Shown here piece by piece: positions 29,363-39,399 of a stretch of DNA of 64,000 nucleotides. The stretch's first letter is position 1; every line of letters begins with the position of its first letter. The notes below the pieces were generated by a model. The model was not told the DNA's origin, made no database searches, and saw nothing but the letters and a program-made list of their open reading frames with translations. A program made the translations under genes and the position numbers. Origin of the DNA: Thermoanaerobacterium sp. PSU-2 (GTDB taxonomy: Bacteria > Bacillota > Thermoanaerobacteria > Thermoanaerobacterales > Thermoanaerobacteraceae); NCBI RefSeq assembly GCF_002102475.1, contig NZ_MSQD01000008.1:1-64000 (forward strand), written 5' to 3'.

Positions 29363-30223
29363 CTATGAAATCACACTTTTCAAATCATCTGCAGTTATTT
29401 CATCTCTCCCATGCTTTAGCGCTTTAATAGCCAGATGCTGAAGCATACCTATAGCATCTTCTCCATTTTTTGCAGCATCAGCAATTTTTATACACACTTC
29501 ATCATCTACATAAAACATTCCCTTGTTGGCAGCATTTTTGATTATATCTGCCAATACTCTTTTATCGTATTCCTTAAATTGAATGATTTCGCATAAATCT
29601 AACAATTCATCTGGTAAAAGTGCAAAATCATCTACATTAACAGCAAGACAAAAATCTGCCGGAAGTCCCTCTTCTAAAAAACGTTTCACATGATCTGGAG
29701 CATTTAAAATCAAGCTGTCTTCATAGTACACTTTTTTCGATTTCATCGCATCTAAAAGTTTCAAAATGTTATCCGACGTCAAATTTTCTAAACTATCAAT
29801 GTAGAGAATCCCCTTATTTGCCCTTGTGACAAGCCCCATCTTTATCTTTTTTACTTTATAAAAACCAAAATCAGTTTCATATGCGTATCCAAACAATGAA
29901 TTGCCAATAAAGATATCGCTGTTTTTTCTATCAGGATAGTATTCTACAAACTCTCCACTTTTAAAGAAGCTTTCTTCACTACTTTTAATCTCCTTAAAGC
30001 ACGTTCTTAAAATATCTTTTTTCCACGAACCGCCTGGACCAGTTAACACCATGCTTTTAGGATTTTGGCTACGCAAATTATTTAATATTTTTAGTACAGC
30101 TTCATCTTGTCCTAAAATATCATCAACCTTTTGCACCCGGCATTTTTCTTTAAGAGGTTCATCAAGATGCATTTGAATGAATTTTTGCCTCTCTTCATAT
30201 GGCATCGCAGTATTTTGTGTCAT
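29363..30223 (-). CDS. Truncated, degenerate LonB-like AAA protein (no protease domain)
   Basis: A 286-aa protein in the exact place of lonB in the tig-clp-lonB-lon order of Firmicutes. It follows the LonB AAA module (DDILGQDEAVLKIL, then NKGILYIDSLENL) but lacks the membrane segment and the C-terminal Ser-Lys protease domain; LonB of Bacillus is about 550 aa. The P-loop reads GPGGSWKKD (residues 62-70): Trp replaces the last glycine and Lys the Thr/Ser, and Walker B has Asp143-Ser144 instead of Asp-Glu. ATP hydrolysis is thus doubtful. The frame is intact, so it may be a retained regulatory pseudo-ATPase. Its ribosome binding site lies in a terminator hairpin (30225-30271). Confidence 0.75.
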   Translation of the reverse strand: MTQNTAMPYEERQKFIQMHLDEPLKEKCRVQKVDDILGQDEAVLKILNNLRSQNPKSMVLTGPGGSWKKDILRTCFKEIKSSEESFFKSGEFVEYYPDRKNSDIFIGNSLFGYAYETDFGFYKVKKIKMGLVTRANKGILYIDSLENLTSDNILKLLDAMKSKKVYYEDSLILNAPDHVKRFLEEGLPADFCLAVNVDDFALLPDELLDLCEIIQFKEYDKRVLADIIKNAANKGMFYVDDEVCIKIADAAKNGEDAIGMLQHLAIKALKHGRDEITADDLKSVIS

Positions 30224-30224
30224 A

Positions 30225-30271
30225 AAAAACCTCCTTCTACATCTGATATTATGTGATAGAAGGAGGTTTTT
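30225..30271 (-). terminator. clpX terminator that includes the next gene's ribosome binding site
   Basis: 15-bp perfect stem (30257-30271 with 30225-30239) and 17-nt loop. The 3' arm carries GAAGGAGG, the Shine-Dalgarno of the LonB-like gene, and runs into TTTTTT directly before the ATG at 30223. Confidence 0.8.
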
Positions 30272-30284
30272 ATATACTTACTAA

Positions 30285-31559
30285 CTACGATACAGACTCA
30301 GATTTCTTGACTCTCTTTTTTGTCTTTTGGGACTCTGAGTAAACAATCGTAGGTGGAGCATTGTTTAAGACTGTTTCTTCCGTTATGATGCACTTCTCGA
30401 TATTATCGCTGGATGGTATCTCATACATCACATCAAGCATAAGCTCTTCAAGTATTGATCTTAATCCTCTCGCACCAGTCTTCCTGTCTATTGCCTTTTG
30501 AGCAATAACGCTTAAGGCTTTTTTGTCAAATTCAAGTTTCACGCCATCTAGCTCAAACAGCTTTTCATACTGTTTTGTAAGTGCATTTTTAGGCTCTGTC
30601 AGTATTCGTATCAAAGCATCTTTATCAAGAGAATCAAGTGTCACAACAATCGGAAGCCTTCCAATAAACTCTGGAATAAGGCCAAATTTCAAGAGATCTT
30701 CAGGCATGATATTCTTTAAGATTTCGCCTATCTTCTTCTCCTGTTTACTTTGAATCTCTGATCCAAAACCTAATGACTTTTTGCCTATCCTGGATTCTAT
30801 TATCTTTTCAATGCCATCAAATGCACCGCCAACGATGAACAAGATGTTCGTAGTATCGATCTGTATGAATTCTTGATGAGGGTGTTTTCGTCCACCTTGA
30901 GGTGGAACATTTGCCACAGTACCTTCCAAAATCTTTAAAAGTGCTTGCTGTACACCTTCGCCAGAGACATCCCTCGTAATCGACGGATTCTCTGATTTTC
31001 TGGCTATCTTATCAACCTCATCAATGTATACAATGCCTTTTTCTGCCTTTTCTATGTCATAATCTGCCGCCTGTATAAGCTTAAGAAGGATGTTCTCCAC
31101 ATCTTCGCCTACATAACCCGCTTCCGTAAGTGATGTAGCATCTGCTATTGCAAACGGCACATTAAGCATCCTTGCTAATGTCTGCGCAAGAAGCGTCTTA
31201 CCAGAACCAGTAGGACCTAACATTAGGATATTGCTTTTTTGAAGCTCTACATCGTCAGATTTTACTCTGCTATTGATTCTCTTGTAATGATTGTAAACCG
31301 CTACTGCTAACGCTTTTTTTGCCTTGTCTTGACCTATTACATATTGGTCAAGAAACTCTTTTATCTCCTTTGGCTTCGGAAGTTCACCTATCTCTACATC
31401 GATGTTTTCTTCAAATTCTTCATCGATGATTTCTTGGCACAGCTCTATACATTCGTCACAGATATATACGCCTGGACCGGCAACTAATCTTTTTACCTGA
31501 TCCTGTGACTTCCCGCAAAAAGAGCACTTCAACTGTTTTTGATTATCATATTTAGCCAT
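30285..31559 (-). CDS. clpX: ATP-dependent Clp protease ATPase ClpX
   Basis: A 424-aa unfoldase feeding ClpP. N-terminal zinc domain [20 protein letters not shown] with the second pair CDEC, Walker A GPTGSGKT, Walker [10 protein letters not shown], the pore loop region and the ClpP-binding IGF-type loop ([11 protein letters not shown]). AGAGGTGA before the ATG. Third gene of tig-clpP-clpX. Confidence 0.97.
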   Translation of the reverse strand: MAKYDNQKQLKCSFCGKSQDQVKRLVAGPGVYICDECIELCQEIIDEEFEENIDVEIGELPKPKEIKEFLDQYVIGQDKAKKALAVAVYNHYKRINSRVKSDDVELQKSNILMLGPTGSGKTLLAQTLARMLNVPFAIADATSLTEAGYVGEDVENILLKLIQAADYDIEKAEKGIVYIDEVDKIARKSENPSITRDVSGEGVQQALLKILEGTVANVPPQGGRKHPHQEFIQIDTTNILFIVGGAFDGIEKIIESRIGKKSLGFGSEIQSKQEKKIGEILKNIMPEDLLKFGLIPEFIGRLPIVVTLDSLDKDALIRILTEPKNALTKQYEKLFELDGVKLEFDKKALSVIAQKAIDRKTGARGLRSILEELMLDVMYEIPSSDNIEKCIITEETVLNNAPPTIVYSESQKTKKRVKKSESVS

Positions 31560-31579
31560 TTTTTCACCTCTTCCGGGGC

Positions 31580-32164
31580 CTATTTTCTCTTAACTAATAT
31601 CTCATCAATGAGCCCATAAGCTTTTGCTTCTTCTGGGTCCATGAAAAAGTCCCTTTCTGTATCTCTTTCAATTTTTTCTAATGGTTGTCCAGTCCTCTCA
31701 GACAATATCTTATTTAGTTTTTGCTTCATTTTTATGATTCTCTCAGCGTGAATCTTTATGTCTGTAGCTTGACCCTGCGTGCCGCCTAATGGCTGATGTA
31801 TCATTATCTCGCTGTTTGGAAGCGAAAATCTCTTGCCTTTTGCACCTGCAGCAAGCAAGAATGCACCTGCCGATGCTGCCATGCCAACGCACATCGTGAC
31901 AACATCAGGTTTTATATACTGCATAGTATCGTATATGGCAAACGCAGATGTTATGGAACCACCAGGGCTATTTATATAAAGCCAAATATCCTTATCAGGA
32001 TCTTCTCCCTCTAAAAACAAAAGCTGAGCAACGACGAGGCTTGCAGTTACGTCGTTTATCTCTTCTCCTAAGAAGACTATCCTGTCTTTTAAAAGCCTTG
32101 AGTATATGTCGTAAGAGCGCTCTCCTCTATTTGTTTGCTCTACAACTATAGGCACTAAGCTCAT
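31580..32164 (-). CDS. clpP: ATP-dependent Clp protease proteolytic subunit
   Basis: A 194-aa serine protease forming the tetradecameric chamber. Catalytic Ser in [14 protein letters not shown], His in [15 protein letters not shown], and Asp in [20 protein letters not shown]. Its site GAGGAGTGA overlaps the tig stop, so the genes are coupled. Confidence 0.97.
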   Translation of the reverse strand: MSLVPIVVEQTNRGERSYDIYSRLLKDRIVFLGEEINDVTASLVVAQLLFLEGEDPDKDIWLYINSPGGSITSAFAIYDTMQYIKPDVVTMCVGMAASAGAFLLAAGAKGKRFSLPNSEIMIHQPLGGTQGQATDIKIHAERIIKMKQKLNKILSERTGQPLEKIERDTERDFFMDPEEAKAYGLIDEILVKRK

Positions 32165-32168
32165 AATA

Positions 32169-33467
32169 TCACTCCTCTTTATCTATAATTTTACTATTCT
32201 CAAAAATAAAGTCAATCGTCTTAAAGTAGACTATATCGTCTTTTATATTGTTTATCTGCGACTCAGTCAGCTCTTTCTTCAAATCTTCTAATTTTACATT
32301 GTAATTTGTTGCCATTTCACTAAGTCTTTTATCTACTTCTTCATCTGTTGCAGTTATATTCTCTATTTTCCCTATCTTATCGATGACTAACTGTGTCTTA
32401 ACTCTCAAAGCCGCATCATCGTGCATTTCTTTCCTCAAGTCTTCTTTTGTCTTTCCTGTTATCTCTAAGTATTTATCAAGATCCAATCCTTGATATCTAA
32501 GATTGTAATCAAGGTCTCTTAAAGATATATCAATTTGTCTATCTACCATTATTTCTGGTATGTCGACTTTAGAATTTTCCACAACTGCCTTTACTGCATT
32601 TTCTTTCATTTCCTCTTTAGCGCTTAAATCATACTGTTCTTGCAATTCTCTCTTTATGTCTTCTTTCAATTCATCTAAAGTATCAAACTCGCTTACGTCT
32701 TTTGCAAAATCGTCATTTAACTCTGGCAATTCTTTGTGCTTTATTGAAAATATTTTTACTTTAAATACTACATCTTTTCCTTTTAACTCTTCAGCTCTGT
32801 AATCTTCAGGGAATTTTACATTTACGTCAAACTCCTCATTGACGTTGTGTCCAACTATTTGCTCTTCAAATCCAGGAATAAATGTCTTAGAGCCTAACTC
32901 CAATGAATAATTGTCACTTTTGCCTCCTTCAAATGGCACACCATCTAAAAATCCTTCAAAGCTTATGTCAACTATATCACCCATCTGAGCTGCTCTGTCT
33001 TCCACTGGTACTACTCTCGCATTCCTCTCTCTCATCTGTTCAAGTCTATTATCAATATCTTCGTCTTTAACATTATACTCTACTTTTTTAACTTCTATAC
33101 CCTTGTATTGTCCAAGCTCTACATCAGGCAATACTGGCACTACTGCCTCTATGATTAAATCTTGGCCTTTTCCAATCTGTAAAATGTCAATTGTTGGGTT
33201 GTCTATAGGTTCCAGTTTTAAAGAGTCAATAGCTTCTTGATATGCATCTGGAAATACGTGCTCTATAGCGTCTTCATAAAGCACACCTTCACCGTAGTAC
33301 TTCTCTACGATAATCCTCGGAGCCTTTCCGCGCCTAAAACCTGGTATGTTAAATCTACCTACATTTTTTTTGTATGAAAAGTTTAATCCTTCTTCAAATT
33401 TTTCCTTTGGAATATTTAACTCGATTGTTGCAACACTGTTCTCTATTTTTTTAAGATTACTGCTCAT
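32169..33467 (-). CDS. tig: Trigger factor
   Basis: A 432-aa ribosome-associated chaperone and peptidyl-prolyl isomerase. Ribosome-binding signature GFRRGKAPR in the N-terminal domain, FKBP-type middle domain ([20 protein letters not shown]), and a helical C-terminal chaperone domain. The start is ATG 33467, 9 nt after AGGAGG; a seven-codon extension is unlikely. It leads the tig-clpP-clpX unit; a promoter lies at 33514-33541. Confidence 0.96.
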   Translation of the reverse strand: MSSNLKKIENSVATIELNIPKEKFEEGLNFSYKKNVGRFNIPGFRRGKAPRIIVEKYYGEGVLYEDAIEHVFPDAYQEAIDSLKLEPIDNPTIDILQIGKGQDLIIEAVVPVLPDVELGQYKGIEVKKVEYNVKDEDIDNRLEQMRERNARVVPVEDRAAQMGDIVDISFEGFLDGVPFEGGKSDNYSLELGSKTFIPGFEEQIVGHNVNEEFDVNVKFPEDYRAEELKGKDVVFKVKIFSIKHKELPELNDDFAKDVSEFDTLDELKEDIKRELQEQYDLSAKEEMKENAVKAVVENSKVDIPEIMVDRQIDISLRDLDYNLRYQGLDLDKYLEITGKTKEDLRKEMHDDAALRVKTQLVIDKIGKIENITATDEEVDKRLSEMATNYNVKLEDLKKELTESQINNIKDDIVYFKTIDFIFENSKIIDKEE

Positions 33468-33513
33468 TAAGTAAATCCTCCTATTCATTTGTTTGCGTTA
33501 ATAACTTCTATTT

Positions 33514-33541
33514 ATTATATCATAAAAATTATTTTAAGCAA
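33514..33541 (-). promoter_or_regulatory. Promoter of tig-clpP-clpX
   Basis: Minus strand TTGCTT (33536-33541), 16-bp spacer, TATAAT (33514-33519). No CIRCE or CtsR-type repeat is evident nearby. Confidence 0.6.
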
Positions 33542-33588
33542 ATGTCTATACTTTATTTTATCATTTTCTAACATAAATGAAACTATTT

Positions 33589-34500
33589 TTACGCGTCTTT
33601 AAAGCGCAATTCTTTTGTCATCATATCATATCCGACAACGCTATTTTCAAATACATCCTTAGCATACTTTAGATATTTGTCTGGATTTTTTAATGATGGA
33701 CTAAAATGAGTCAGCCAAAGCTCTTTCACGTTGGCTTCTTTTGCCGCTAAAGCTGTCTCTGAAAACGTGGAATGGTACTTTTTTATCGCTTTTTCTTCAT
33801 CTAACGGATCGCCGTACATCCCTTCCCCAATGAAAAGATCGCTATTCTCAGCAAGTTTTATAAGGTCTTTTGTAGGACGAGTATCAGTAGAATAACTTAC
33901 CTTTAAGCCTTTTCTGTCTTCACCTAACACCATTTGAGGCGTGAAGATTACACTGCCGTCTTTTATAATGCTTTCGCCGTGTTGAAGTCTATGCCAATAC
34001 TCTAATGGTATGTTTAATTCCTTTGCTTTTTTCGCATCAAATTTTGGAAGCCTTTTAACTTCGAAGCTGTAAGCAAGGCACAACGATGTATGTTGAACTG
34101 CGACATTCTTTACTGTTATTTCTCCGACATTTAAGGAATCTCCATCTTTTAATTCAGTATATTCAATTTCAAACGGTATCTCCACAAAAAGAACATTTAA
34201 AAGATTTTTCAATACGTCTATTCCCTCAGGGCCCATTAAATTAAGCTTATTTTTCCGTTCTTGGTTTATCATCTGATATATTATGCCAGGAAGCCCCATA
34301 ATATGGTCTGCATGGTAATGCGTGAAAAATATCGTATCTATATTTAAAAAGCCCCACCCTAATTTTTGAAGTGGAACTTGCGTGCCTTCACCGCAGTCCA
34401 CCAATATAGAAACACCGCCATACCTCAATATGAGTGAAGATAGATTTCTGCCAGGTACAGGCATCATACCTCCTGTACCCAATAAGCATACGTCAAACAT
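33589..34500 (-). CDS. rnz: Ribonuclease Z
   Basis: A 303-aa metallo-beta-lactamase-fold tRNA 3' processing endonuclease. Metal motif FTHYHADHIMGLPG, upstream LLGTGGMMPVPGRNLSS, and late histidine LWLTHFSPS. CGGAGGA before the ATG. It lies 25 nt downstream of nfo and is probably co-transcribed with it. Confidence 0.93.
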   Translation of the reverse strand: MFDVCLLGTGGMMPVPGRNLSSLILRYGGVSILVDCGEGTQVPLQKLGWGFLNIDTIFFTHYHADHIMGLPGIIYQMINQERKNKLNLMGPEGIDVLKNLLNVLFVEIPFEIEYTELKDGDSLNVGEITVKNVAVQHTSLCLAYSFEVKRLPKFDAKKAKELNIPLEYWHRLQHGESIIKDGSVIFTPQMVLGEDRKGLKVSYSTDTRPTKDLIKLAENSDLFIGEGMYGDPLDEEKAIKKYHSTFSETALAAKEANVKELWLTHFSPSLKNPDKYLKYAKDVFENSVVGYDMMTKELRFKDA

Positions 34501-34525
34501 ATAAAGTCCTCCGAATCGTCAAAAG

Positions 34526-35359
34526 TCAATCATTGTAAAGGCTTCTTAAGAGCTTTATTTCCTCTCCGTAGCCTTCAAGGTCATTAGGCGTCTCCAATAT
34601 GAATGGCAGGTGTTTTAAGCTCGGATGATTTATGACTCTTGCTATAGCATCTATTCCTATATAACCTTTGCCGATCTTCTCATGCCTGTCTTTATGACTA
34701 CCAATCGGATTTTTGCTGTCATTTAAGTGTATAGCAAAAAGTTTATCTAACCCTATGATCTTGTCAAATTCCTCTAATACGCCGTCAAGATTATTTACTA
34801 TATCATAACCTGCATCATAAACATGGCATGTATCAAAGCACACACCCATTTTCTCTTGCAATTCTACTCTATCTAAAATCTGTTTTAATTCTTGAAATGT
34901 CTTTCCTATTTCTGAGCCTTTTCCTGCCATAGTCTCTAAAAGCACGATTGTAGACTGATTTGGCTTTAATATTTGATTTAACATATTTACCGTATACTCT
35001 ATCCCTGCATCAACGCCTTGCTTCACATGGCTCCCCGGATGAAAATCGTAAAGATTGCCTGGAAGATATTCCATCCGCATAAGATCGTCTGCCATGACTT
35101 CTTTAGCAAACTCTCTCGTCCTATCGTCAGGTGATGACGGATTTAGAGTATATGGTGCATGCGCGACAACTTTAGAAAAATTATTTTTATTCGCAATTTC
35201 TACAAATGAATTGCAGTCATTTTCATCTATATCCTTTGCCTTGCTTCCCCTTGGGTTTCTCGTAAAAAATTGCAGCGTATTGGCATCAAGCTTTAACGCT
35301 TCTTCCGCCATAGCCTTATATCCATTTGAAACCGATAAGTGACATCCTATATATAACAT
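34526..35359 (-). CDS. nfo: Endonuclease IV (AP endonuclease)
   Basis: A 277-aa zinc-dependent TIM-barrel AP endonuclease for base excision repair. Motifs: [46 protein letters not shown] and [22 protein letters not shown] are all conserved. The start is ATG 35359, 7 nt after AGGAGG, not the upstream ATG at 35380. Confidence 0.96.
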   Translation of the reverse strand: MLYIGCHLSVSNGYKAMAEEALKLDANTLQFFTRNPRGSKAKDIDENDCNSFVEIANKNNFSKVVAHAPYTLNPSSPDDRTREFAKEVMADDLMRMEYLPGNLYDFHPGSHVKQGVDAGIEYTVNMLNQILKPNQSTIVLLETMAGKGSEIGKTFQELKQILDRVELQEKMGVCFDTCHVYDAGYDIVNNLDGVLEEFDKIIGLDKLFAIHLNDSKNPIGSHKDRHEKIGKGYIGIDAIARVINHPSLKHLPFILETPNDLEGYGEEIKLLRSLYND

Positions 35360-35476
35360 AAATTTCCTCCTAAAACACATTCAAAAGACAGAAGTCTTTT
35401 TCTTCATTATAATATATGACTGCAATTTCTCCAAATAAAAAAACTCTAAAATAACTGTATTTACAGCAAGCCAGTG

Positions 35477-36493
35477 TTAAAATCTATATCTTAAAAAACT
35501 TTCTACAAAGTAATCAATAACTTTTAATTTTCCTTTGACTTGTAGCTTTATACCGGTTTTCTTACACAAATCGTCTAATAAATTGAATACATAGTCATCT
35601 CTTACAACGATAGTATCAGGTTTACCATAATTTAAAATATAATTAACCGTCATACTAAATATGCTTTCTATTTCGTTATCGTCTGGGAAAATAAAATCCT
35701 GATCTACTATAAGTCCTGATGTGCTTTCTGCCAAAATACATAATCTTTCCATGACAGGAACATCGTATTTTTCATCTCTTATAGCACCAGTCAAATAAGC
35801 TATGTCAATTTCTATTTTGCTTTTATTGGCTTCTTGTCTATTAATCCTTTCTACAAGCAATTCATCCTGTAAAACAAGCTGTGGATAGTCAGGCTCAGGT
35901 AAAAGAATTGGTGCTTCTTGATTAGTCCACAAGTTTTTCGCTTTATTGTACATGCGAAATAGAGTATTGCCTTTTTCAAAATTGATTTTCACATTTCCAT
36001 CAACATAATCTTTAAGCGCTTCAAATAAATGCTTAAATATTTCCGTTTCCAACAATACTTCTTCTTTATCTAATAAATATGGTACATAACCTTTTTTAAA
36101 CGAATGAAAATAAATCCAGTTGTTTTTGCCGCGAAATTTAAGCTCCAAATCTTTTACAAGCTTTAACTCTTCCTTTGTCAATTCTTCCCTATTCCCAAAG
36201 TGGCACATAAGCACATTATCGTCTTGAAACCTTATTTTTTGTATATTAGGCACATCATCTCTTTTAGCCATCGTGTAAAAATTGTTCATTGCATCAAATC
36301 CCACATAAGTGCCAATACCGAAAAATTCTCCAGCTTTGCCCATTATACTGCAATAGACAGGTTCATCCGCACCAGGCAGTAATATTGTTATTATATCCAT
36401 ATCATATAAATGTTCCCATGGCTTTAACTCTTTTATTTTGATCGCAATATCGTACAACTCTTTCCATTCATCTAAAGTAGCTTCATTTCTCAT
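35477..36493 (-). CDS. Conserved hypothetical protein (DUF-type, cytoplasmic)
   Basis: Protein of 338 aa without membrane segments or a signal. It begins EATLDEWKELYDIAIKIKELKPWEHLYDMD and ends with an alpha/beta region (ILNYGKPDTIVVRDDYVFNLLDDLCKKTGI). I recognise the style of the DUF6930/DUF7309 plasmid-of-SMC-like hypothetical proteins of clostridia but no function. GGAGG lies 10 nt before the ATG at 36493. It overlaps nothing and follows the DUF6429 gene, in a probable merR-led operon. Confidence 0.6.
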   Translation of the reverse strand: MRNEATLDEWKELYDIAIKIKELKPWEHLYDMDIITILLPGADEPVYCSIMGKAGEFFGIGTYVGFDAMNNFYTMAKRDDVPNIQKIRFQDDNVLMCHFGNREELTKEELKLVKDLELKFRGKNNWIYFHSFKKGYVPYLLDKEEVLLETEIFKHLFEALKDYVDGNVKINFEKGNTLFRMYNKAKNLWTNQEAPILLPEPDYPQLVLQDELLVERINRQEANKSKIEIDIAYLTGAIRDEKYDVPVMERLCILAESTSGLIVDQDFIFPDDNEIESIFSMTVNYILNYGKPDTIVVRDDYVFNLLDDLCKKTGIKLQVKGKLKVIDYFVESFLRYRF

Positions 36494-36515
36494 TATTCTT
36501 AAACCTCCATAGTTT

Positions 36516-36767
36516 TTAATCAAATTCTATTTTGTATTTTTTTAATAATTCCTTAACCTTATTTATTCCTGCATCAGTAATTGCAACAGATTTTGATCTG
36601 TGTCCACCGCTAATTAAGTCATCATCAGCAAGCTCATCCAATATGCCAAAGTCATATCCTTTCCAGCTTCTTCGATATTTCATATCTAATAATTCCTCTT
36701 CCCACGATGTTAAATACAGTAAAATCAATGTCAACTCTTTTACTTTCTCACGTAAATCACTGTTCAT
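36516..36767 (-). CDS. DUF6429-type small protein
   Basis: An 83-aa protein, LREKVKELTLILLYLTSWEEE followed by RRSWKGYDFGILDELADDDLI, the pattern of DUF6429. The C-terminal part (SKSVAITDAGINKVKELLKKY) resembles a small winged-helix end. Function unknown. AAGGAG before the ATG; it lies 20 nt after merR. Confidence 0.7.
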   Translation of the reverse strand: MNSDLREKVKELTLILLYLTSWEEELLDMKYRRSWKGYDFGILDELADDDLISGGHRSKSVAITDAGINKVKELLKKYKIEFD

Positions 36768-36786
36768 AAAATCAAATCTCCTTTTA

Positions 36787-37173
36787 TTAATTTTCCGACT
36801 TTTTTAATTCTTTTTCTTTCTCAACCAACAATCGTTCATACACATCAATCTTATAGTTTAAACGCTCTAAAGTTTTACTCATGTCTTCTATTTTTTTTAT
36901 TAGATGATTGCGTTGTTCAATTAAGAGTTCTTTTCTAGCCTCAATAGTTTCGTCACCTTTTTCCACCAGCGAAACATATTCAATTAATACTTCAATTGAA
37001 AGACCTGCATTCCTCATACATTTGATAAATTCAACCCACTTACAGTCTTCTTCCGTATAATCCCTGTTTCCACTTTTATTGCGGTTCACAGGAGGAATCA
37101 ATCCAATCCGTTCATAATAGCGAAGTGTATCTTGTGATATATCGTATTTTTCACTTACTTCTGCAATCGTCAT
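36787..37173 (-). CDS. MerR-family transcriptional regulator (AdhR/NmlR-like)
   Basis: A 128-aa regulator with an N-terminal winged helix (MTIAEVSEKYDISQDTLRYYERIGLI) and a long C-terminal dimerisation coil (ERLNYKIDVYERLLVEKEKELKK). It lacks the cysteine patterns of the metal sensors and fits the short electrophile/redox-sensing branch (AdhR/NmlR). AGGAGG before the ATG. An 8-bp inverted repeat overlaps its own promoter (37197-37218). Likely controls the nearby redox genes, whose promoters have the 19-bp spacer typical of MerR targets. Confidence 0.88.
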   Translation of the reverse strand: MTIAEVSEKYDISQDTLRYYERIGLIPPVNRNKSGNRDYTEEDCKWVEFIKCMRNAGLSIEVLIEYVSLVEKGDETIEARKELLIEQRNHLIKKIEDMSKTLERLNYKIDVYERLLVEKEKELKKSEN

Positions 37174-37196
37174 AAATTTTTACCTCCTAATAACCA

Positions 37197-37218
37197 ACAT
37201 TATATCATATTATAATGT
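37197..37218 (-). promoter_or_regulatory. Probable autoregulatory operator in the merR promoter
   Basis: ACATTATA and TATAATGT, a perfect 8-bp inverted repeat with 6-nt spacer; the inner TATAAT serves as -10, with CTGACT 18 nt upstream on the minus strand. Confidence 0.5.
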
Positions 37219-37240
37219 TTAAAGTCAGTCTGTAATGCAA

Positions 37241-37280
37241 AAAAGCTGAATGATAATTAATCAGTCATTCAGCTTTTTCA
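37241..37280. terminator. Bidirectional terminator-like hairpin
   Basis: 13-bp stem (37241-37253 with 37265-37277), with T-rich tails on both strands, between merR and the ADH gene. Confidence 0.7.
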
Positions 37281-37296
37281 TTTTTTCCTTGTATGA

Positions 37297-37439
37297 TTTT
37301 GCATCGAAACAAACTTCCTCCAACCGTTCTTCTCGGCAGCAAGCTACATATTGTAAAACTGGTAGCCGTACATTGCTGAAGCGCCAAGAGCTCTCACTTT
37401 TCCTGCCTTGACAAGACTGTCAAATGCCTCCATTGTTTC
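37297..37439 (-). pseudogene. Aldo/keto reductase gene fragment
   Basis: A 143-bp stretch aligns without gaps to 43545-43687 inside the complete aldo/keto reductase gene (43121-44083), at roughly 90 percent identity by eye. It encodes the KAGKVRALGASAMY region only. No start, no end and no catalytic tetrad remain. The rest of 37440-37509 shows nothing recognisable. Confidence 0.85.
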
Positions 37440-37509
37440 TGATTAGGACAAGTATATTCAATATCATACTAAGGATAAACATTCGCTCTGATGACATAAA
37501 ATTCATTCA

Positions 37510-38658
37510 TCACAAGCATTCCATCAAAATTTCATAAATTTCATCCCGACTCAGTTCACGTGGATTGCATTTTATAATATTGCAAGTATCGGCTACTTTG
37601 CGCAGCACATCCGGTGTAATCTCCACTTTAGATTTCAATTGCCCCATTTTTGTTGGCAATCCGCACTCCCTGATAAAGTCGGCCAAAGCGTCAATACCTG
37701 CCTTAGCATTATCAACATTAAACACGATCTTTGCAAACCGGGTAAATTTTTCCTCCGCATCTTTCACGATATGGCGATAGTAGGCAGGGTGAATAACAGC
37801 CAGCCCTTGACCATGGTTACAATCGGTAAAAGCTCCAAGCTGATGTTCAATCTGATGAACCTGAAAATCTGTAAGACGGCCCACCTTGAGAATACCGTTT
37901 TCCGCCATAGCAGAATCCCACATCAGATTGCCACGTGCTTGCATATCATTGATGTCTATAAGCAGACGACGCATATTGATTACCGTATTCCGCATAATCG
38001 CCAATGCCACATCGTCGGACACATTGTCCCTGTCAGAGCGTCCAAAGTAGGTTTCCATGGCATGGCTCAGCGTATCAAAAGCGCCAGAAAACACCTGCAT
38101 AGTTGGCACGGACTTGGTATATTCCGGGTCGAGGATTGCAAAGCGTGGTGGAGCAGAAAACAGTCCTGTTTTGATTTTCTTTTCTTGGTTGGTAATTACT
38201 GCACCGCCATTCATTTCTGCACCGGTACCGGAGACAGTAACAATCGCTCCCATAGGAATCGGCTGAACGGAGGGAAGCTGGTGTCGCTCTATCTCCATTT
38301 CCCATAAGTCATCGTCTATCATTGCCTGTGCTGCGATAATCTTACAGCAGTCAATGACCGAGCCACCTCCAACAGCCAGAATGAAATCAATCTTTTCTTT
38401 TTTTGCCAGTGCAGCACCCTCCTGCACCTTCGTGTAAGTTGGATTCGGCATGATGCCGGAGAATTCTGTCACAGTTTTTCCAGCATCTTTCAGAATGCCT
38501 GTCAGTTCTTCATAAATGCCGTTTTTCTTAATAGAACCGCCACCATAGGCAAGCATGACATTTCTTCCGTAAGCTGAAAGTGCCTTTGCCAGATATTCTT
38601 TTGCAGCACCTTTGCCAAAATAAACCTTTGTTGCATACTCAAAAACAAAATTTTCCAT
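37510..38658 (-). CDS. Iron-containing alcohol dehydrogenase (YqhD/BdhA type)
   Basis: A 382-aa group III dehydrogenase that reduces aldehydes to alcohols, probably with NADPH. It begins FEYATKVYFGKGAAKEYL, has the dinucleotide loop AVGGGSVIDCCKIIAA and metal ligands in AFDTLSHAME and HQIEHQLGAFTDCNHGQGLAV (Asp, His, His, His). Complete length. GGAGG before the ATG. Base composition is visibly richer in GC than the flanking genes, suggesting acquisition. It follows a flavoprotein gene on the same strand. Confidence 0.93.
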   Translation of the reverse strand: MENFVFEYATKVYFGKGAAKEYLAKALSAYGRNVMLAYGGGSIKKNGIYEELTGILKDAGKTVTEFSGIMPNPTYTKVQEGAALAKKEKIDFILAVGGGSVIDCCKIIAAQAMIDDDLWEMEIERHQLPSVQPIPMGAIVTVSGTGAEMNGGAVITNQEKKIKTGLFSAPPRFAILDPEYTKSVPTMQVFSGAFDTLSHAMETYFGRSDRDNVSDDVALAIMRNTVINMRRLLIDINDMQARGNLMWDSAMAENGILKVGRLTDFQVHQIEHQLGAFTDCNHGQGLAVIHPAYYRHIVKDAEEKFTRFAKIVFNVDNAKAGIDALADFIRECGLPTKMGQLKSKVEITPDVLRKVADTCNIIKCNPRELSRDEIYEILMECL

Positions 38659-38764
38659 CGATAATAACCTCCATCATTTAATCTTCCTATTAAATGCTAA
38701 ACTCACTTTTGTCCATTTATATATTCTTACATCGCGATCACATTCATTTCTCTTTTAAATTTTT

Positions 38765-39382
38765 TCATCGAATAAAATTGGTAGCAATCCGCTGCTCTTT
38801 TTCTGGCAATCCAAACTTTTCTTTCCCTAATGCAATGCTCTTGATTAAAAAAGCCATATTTTTTCCTAGTGTGCGCATTGTTTGTAGTCCTTCTTCGTCT
38901 TTTCGAACATCATCTGGCGTATATCCATGAACACTGTTCCAATATTGACTTGAAACAATTGGCATGCCTGAAATTGTAAAATATTTATTGATTTCATCAA
39001 AAGTTGCTGAGCATCCACCTCTCCTTGCCGATACAACCGCTGCTCCTACTTTCATGGTTTTATCAAACGGCACACTATAAAAAAGACGGTCTAAAAAAGA
39101 TATAAGTGTTCCATTTGCCGAGGCATAATATACAGGCGATCCAATTACAATGCCATCCGCTTGCTCAAACTTAGGCGCTGTTTCATTTACAATATCATTA
39201 AAAACGCATTTGCCTACAGTTTTGCATCTGCGGCATCCGATACATCCTCTGATGTCCTTATTCCCCACATGGACAATTTCTGTTTCAATTCCTTGCTCTG
39301 TCAAAGTTTTTGCTACTTCACTCAAAGCCGTATATGTACATCCTTTATTGTTTGGACTTCCATTAATTAATAATACTTTCAC
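38765..39382 (-). CDS. Flavodoxin-fold NAD(P)H-dependent FMN reductase / iron-sulfur flavoprotein
   Basis: A 205-aa protein: phosphate-binding loop INGSPNNKGCTYTAL, cysteine group CIGCRRCKTVGKC that may hold a cluster or be redox active, FMN ring contacts IVIGSPVYYASANGTL, and SARRGGCSAT. The start is GTG at 39382, 7 nt after GGAGG; the upstream ATG lacks a site. Probable role in flavin-based reduction of quinones or other electrophiles. It lies upstream of the alcohol dehydrogenase gene. Confidence 0.85.
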   Translation of the reverse strand: MKVLLINGSPNNKGCTYTALSEVAKTLTEQGIETEIVHVGNKDIRGCIGCRRCKTVGKCVFNDIVNETAPKFEQADGIVIGSPVYYASANGTLISFLDRLFYSVPFDKTMKVGAAVVSARRGGCSATFDEINKYFTISGMPIVSSQYWNSVHGYTPDDVRKDEEGLQTMRTLGKNMAFLIKSIALGKEKFGLPEKEQRIATNFIR

Positions 39383-39399
39383 ATTATTTCCTCCTAATC

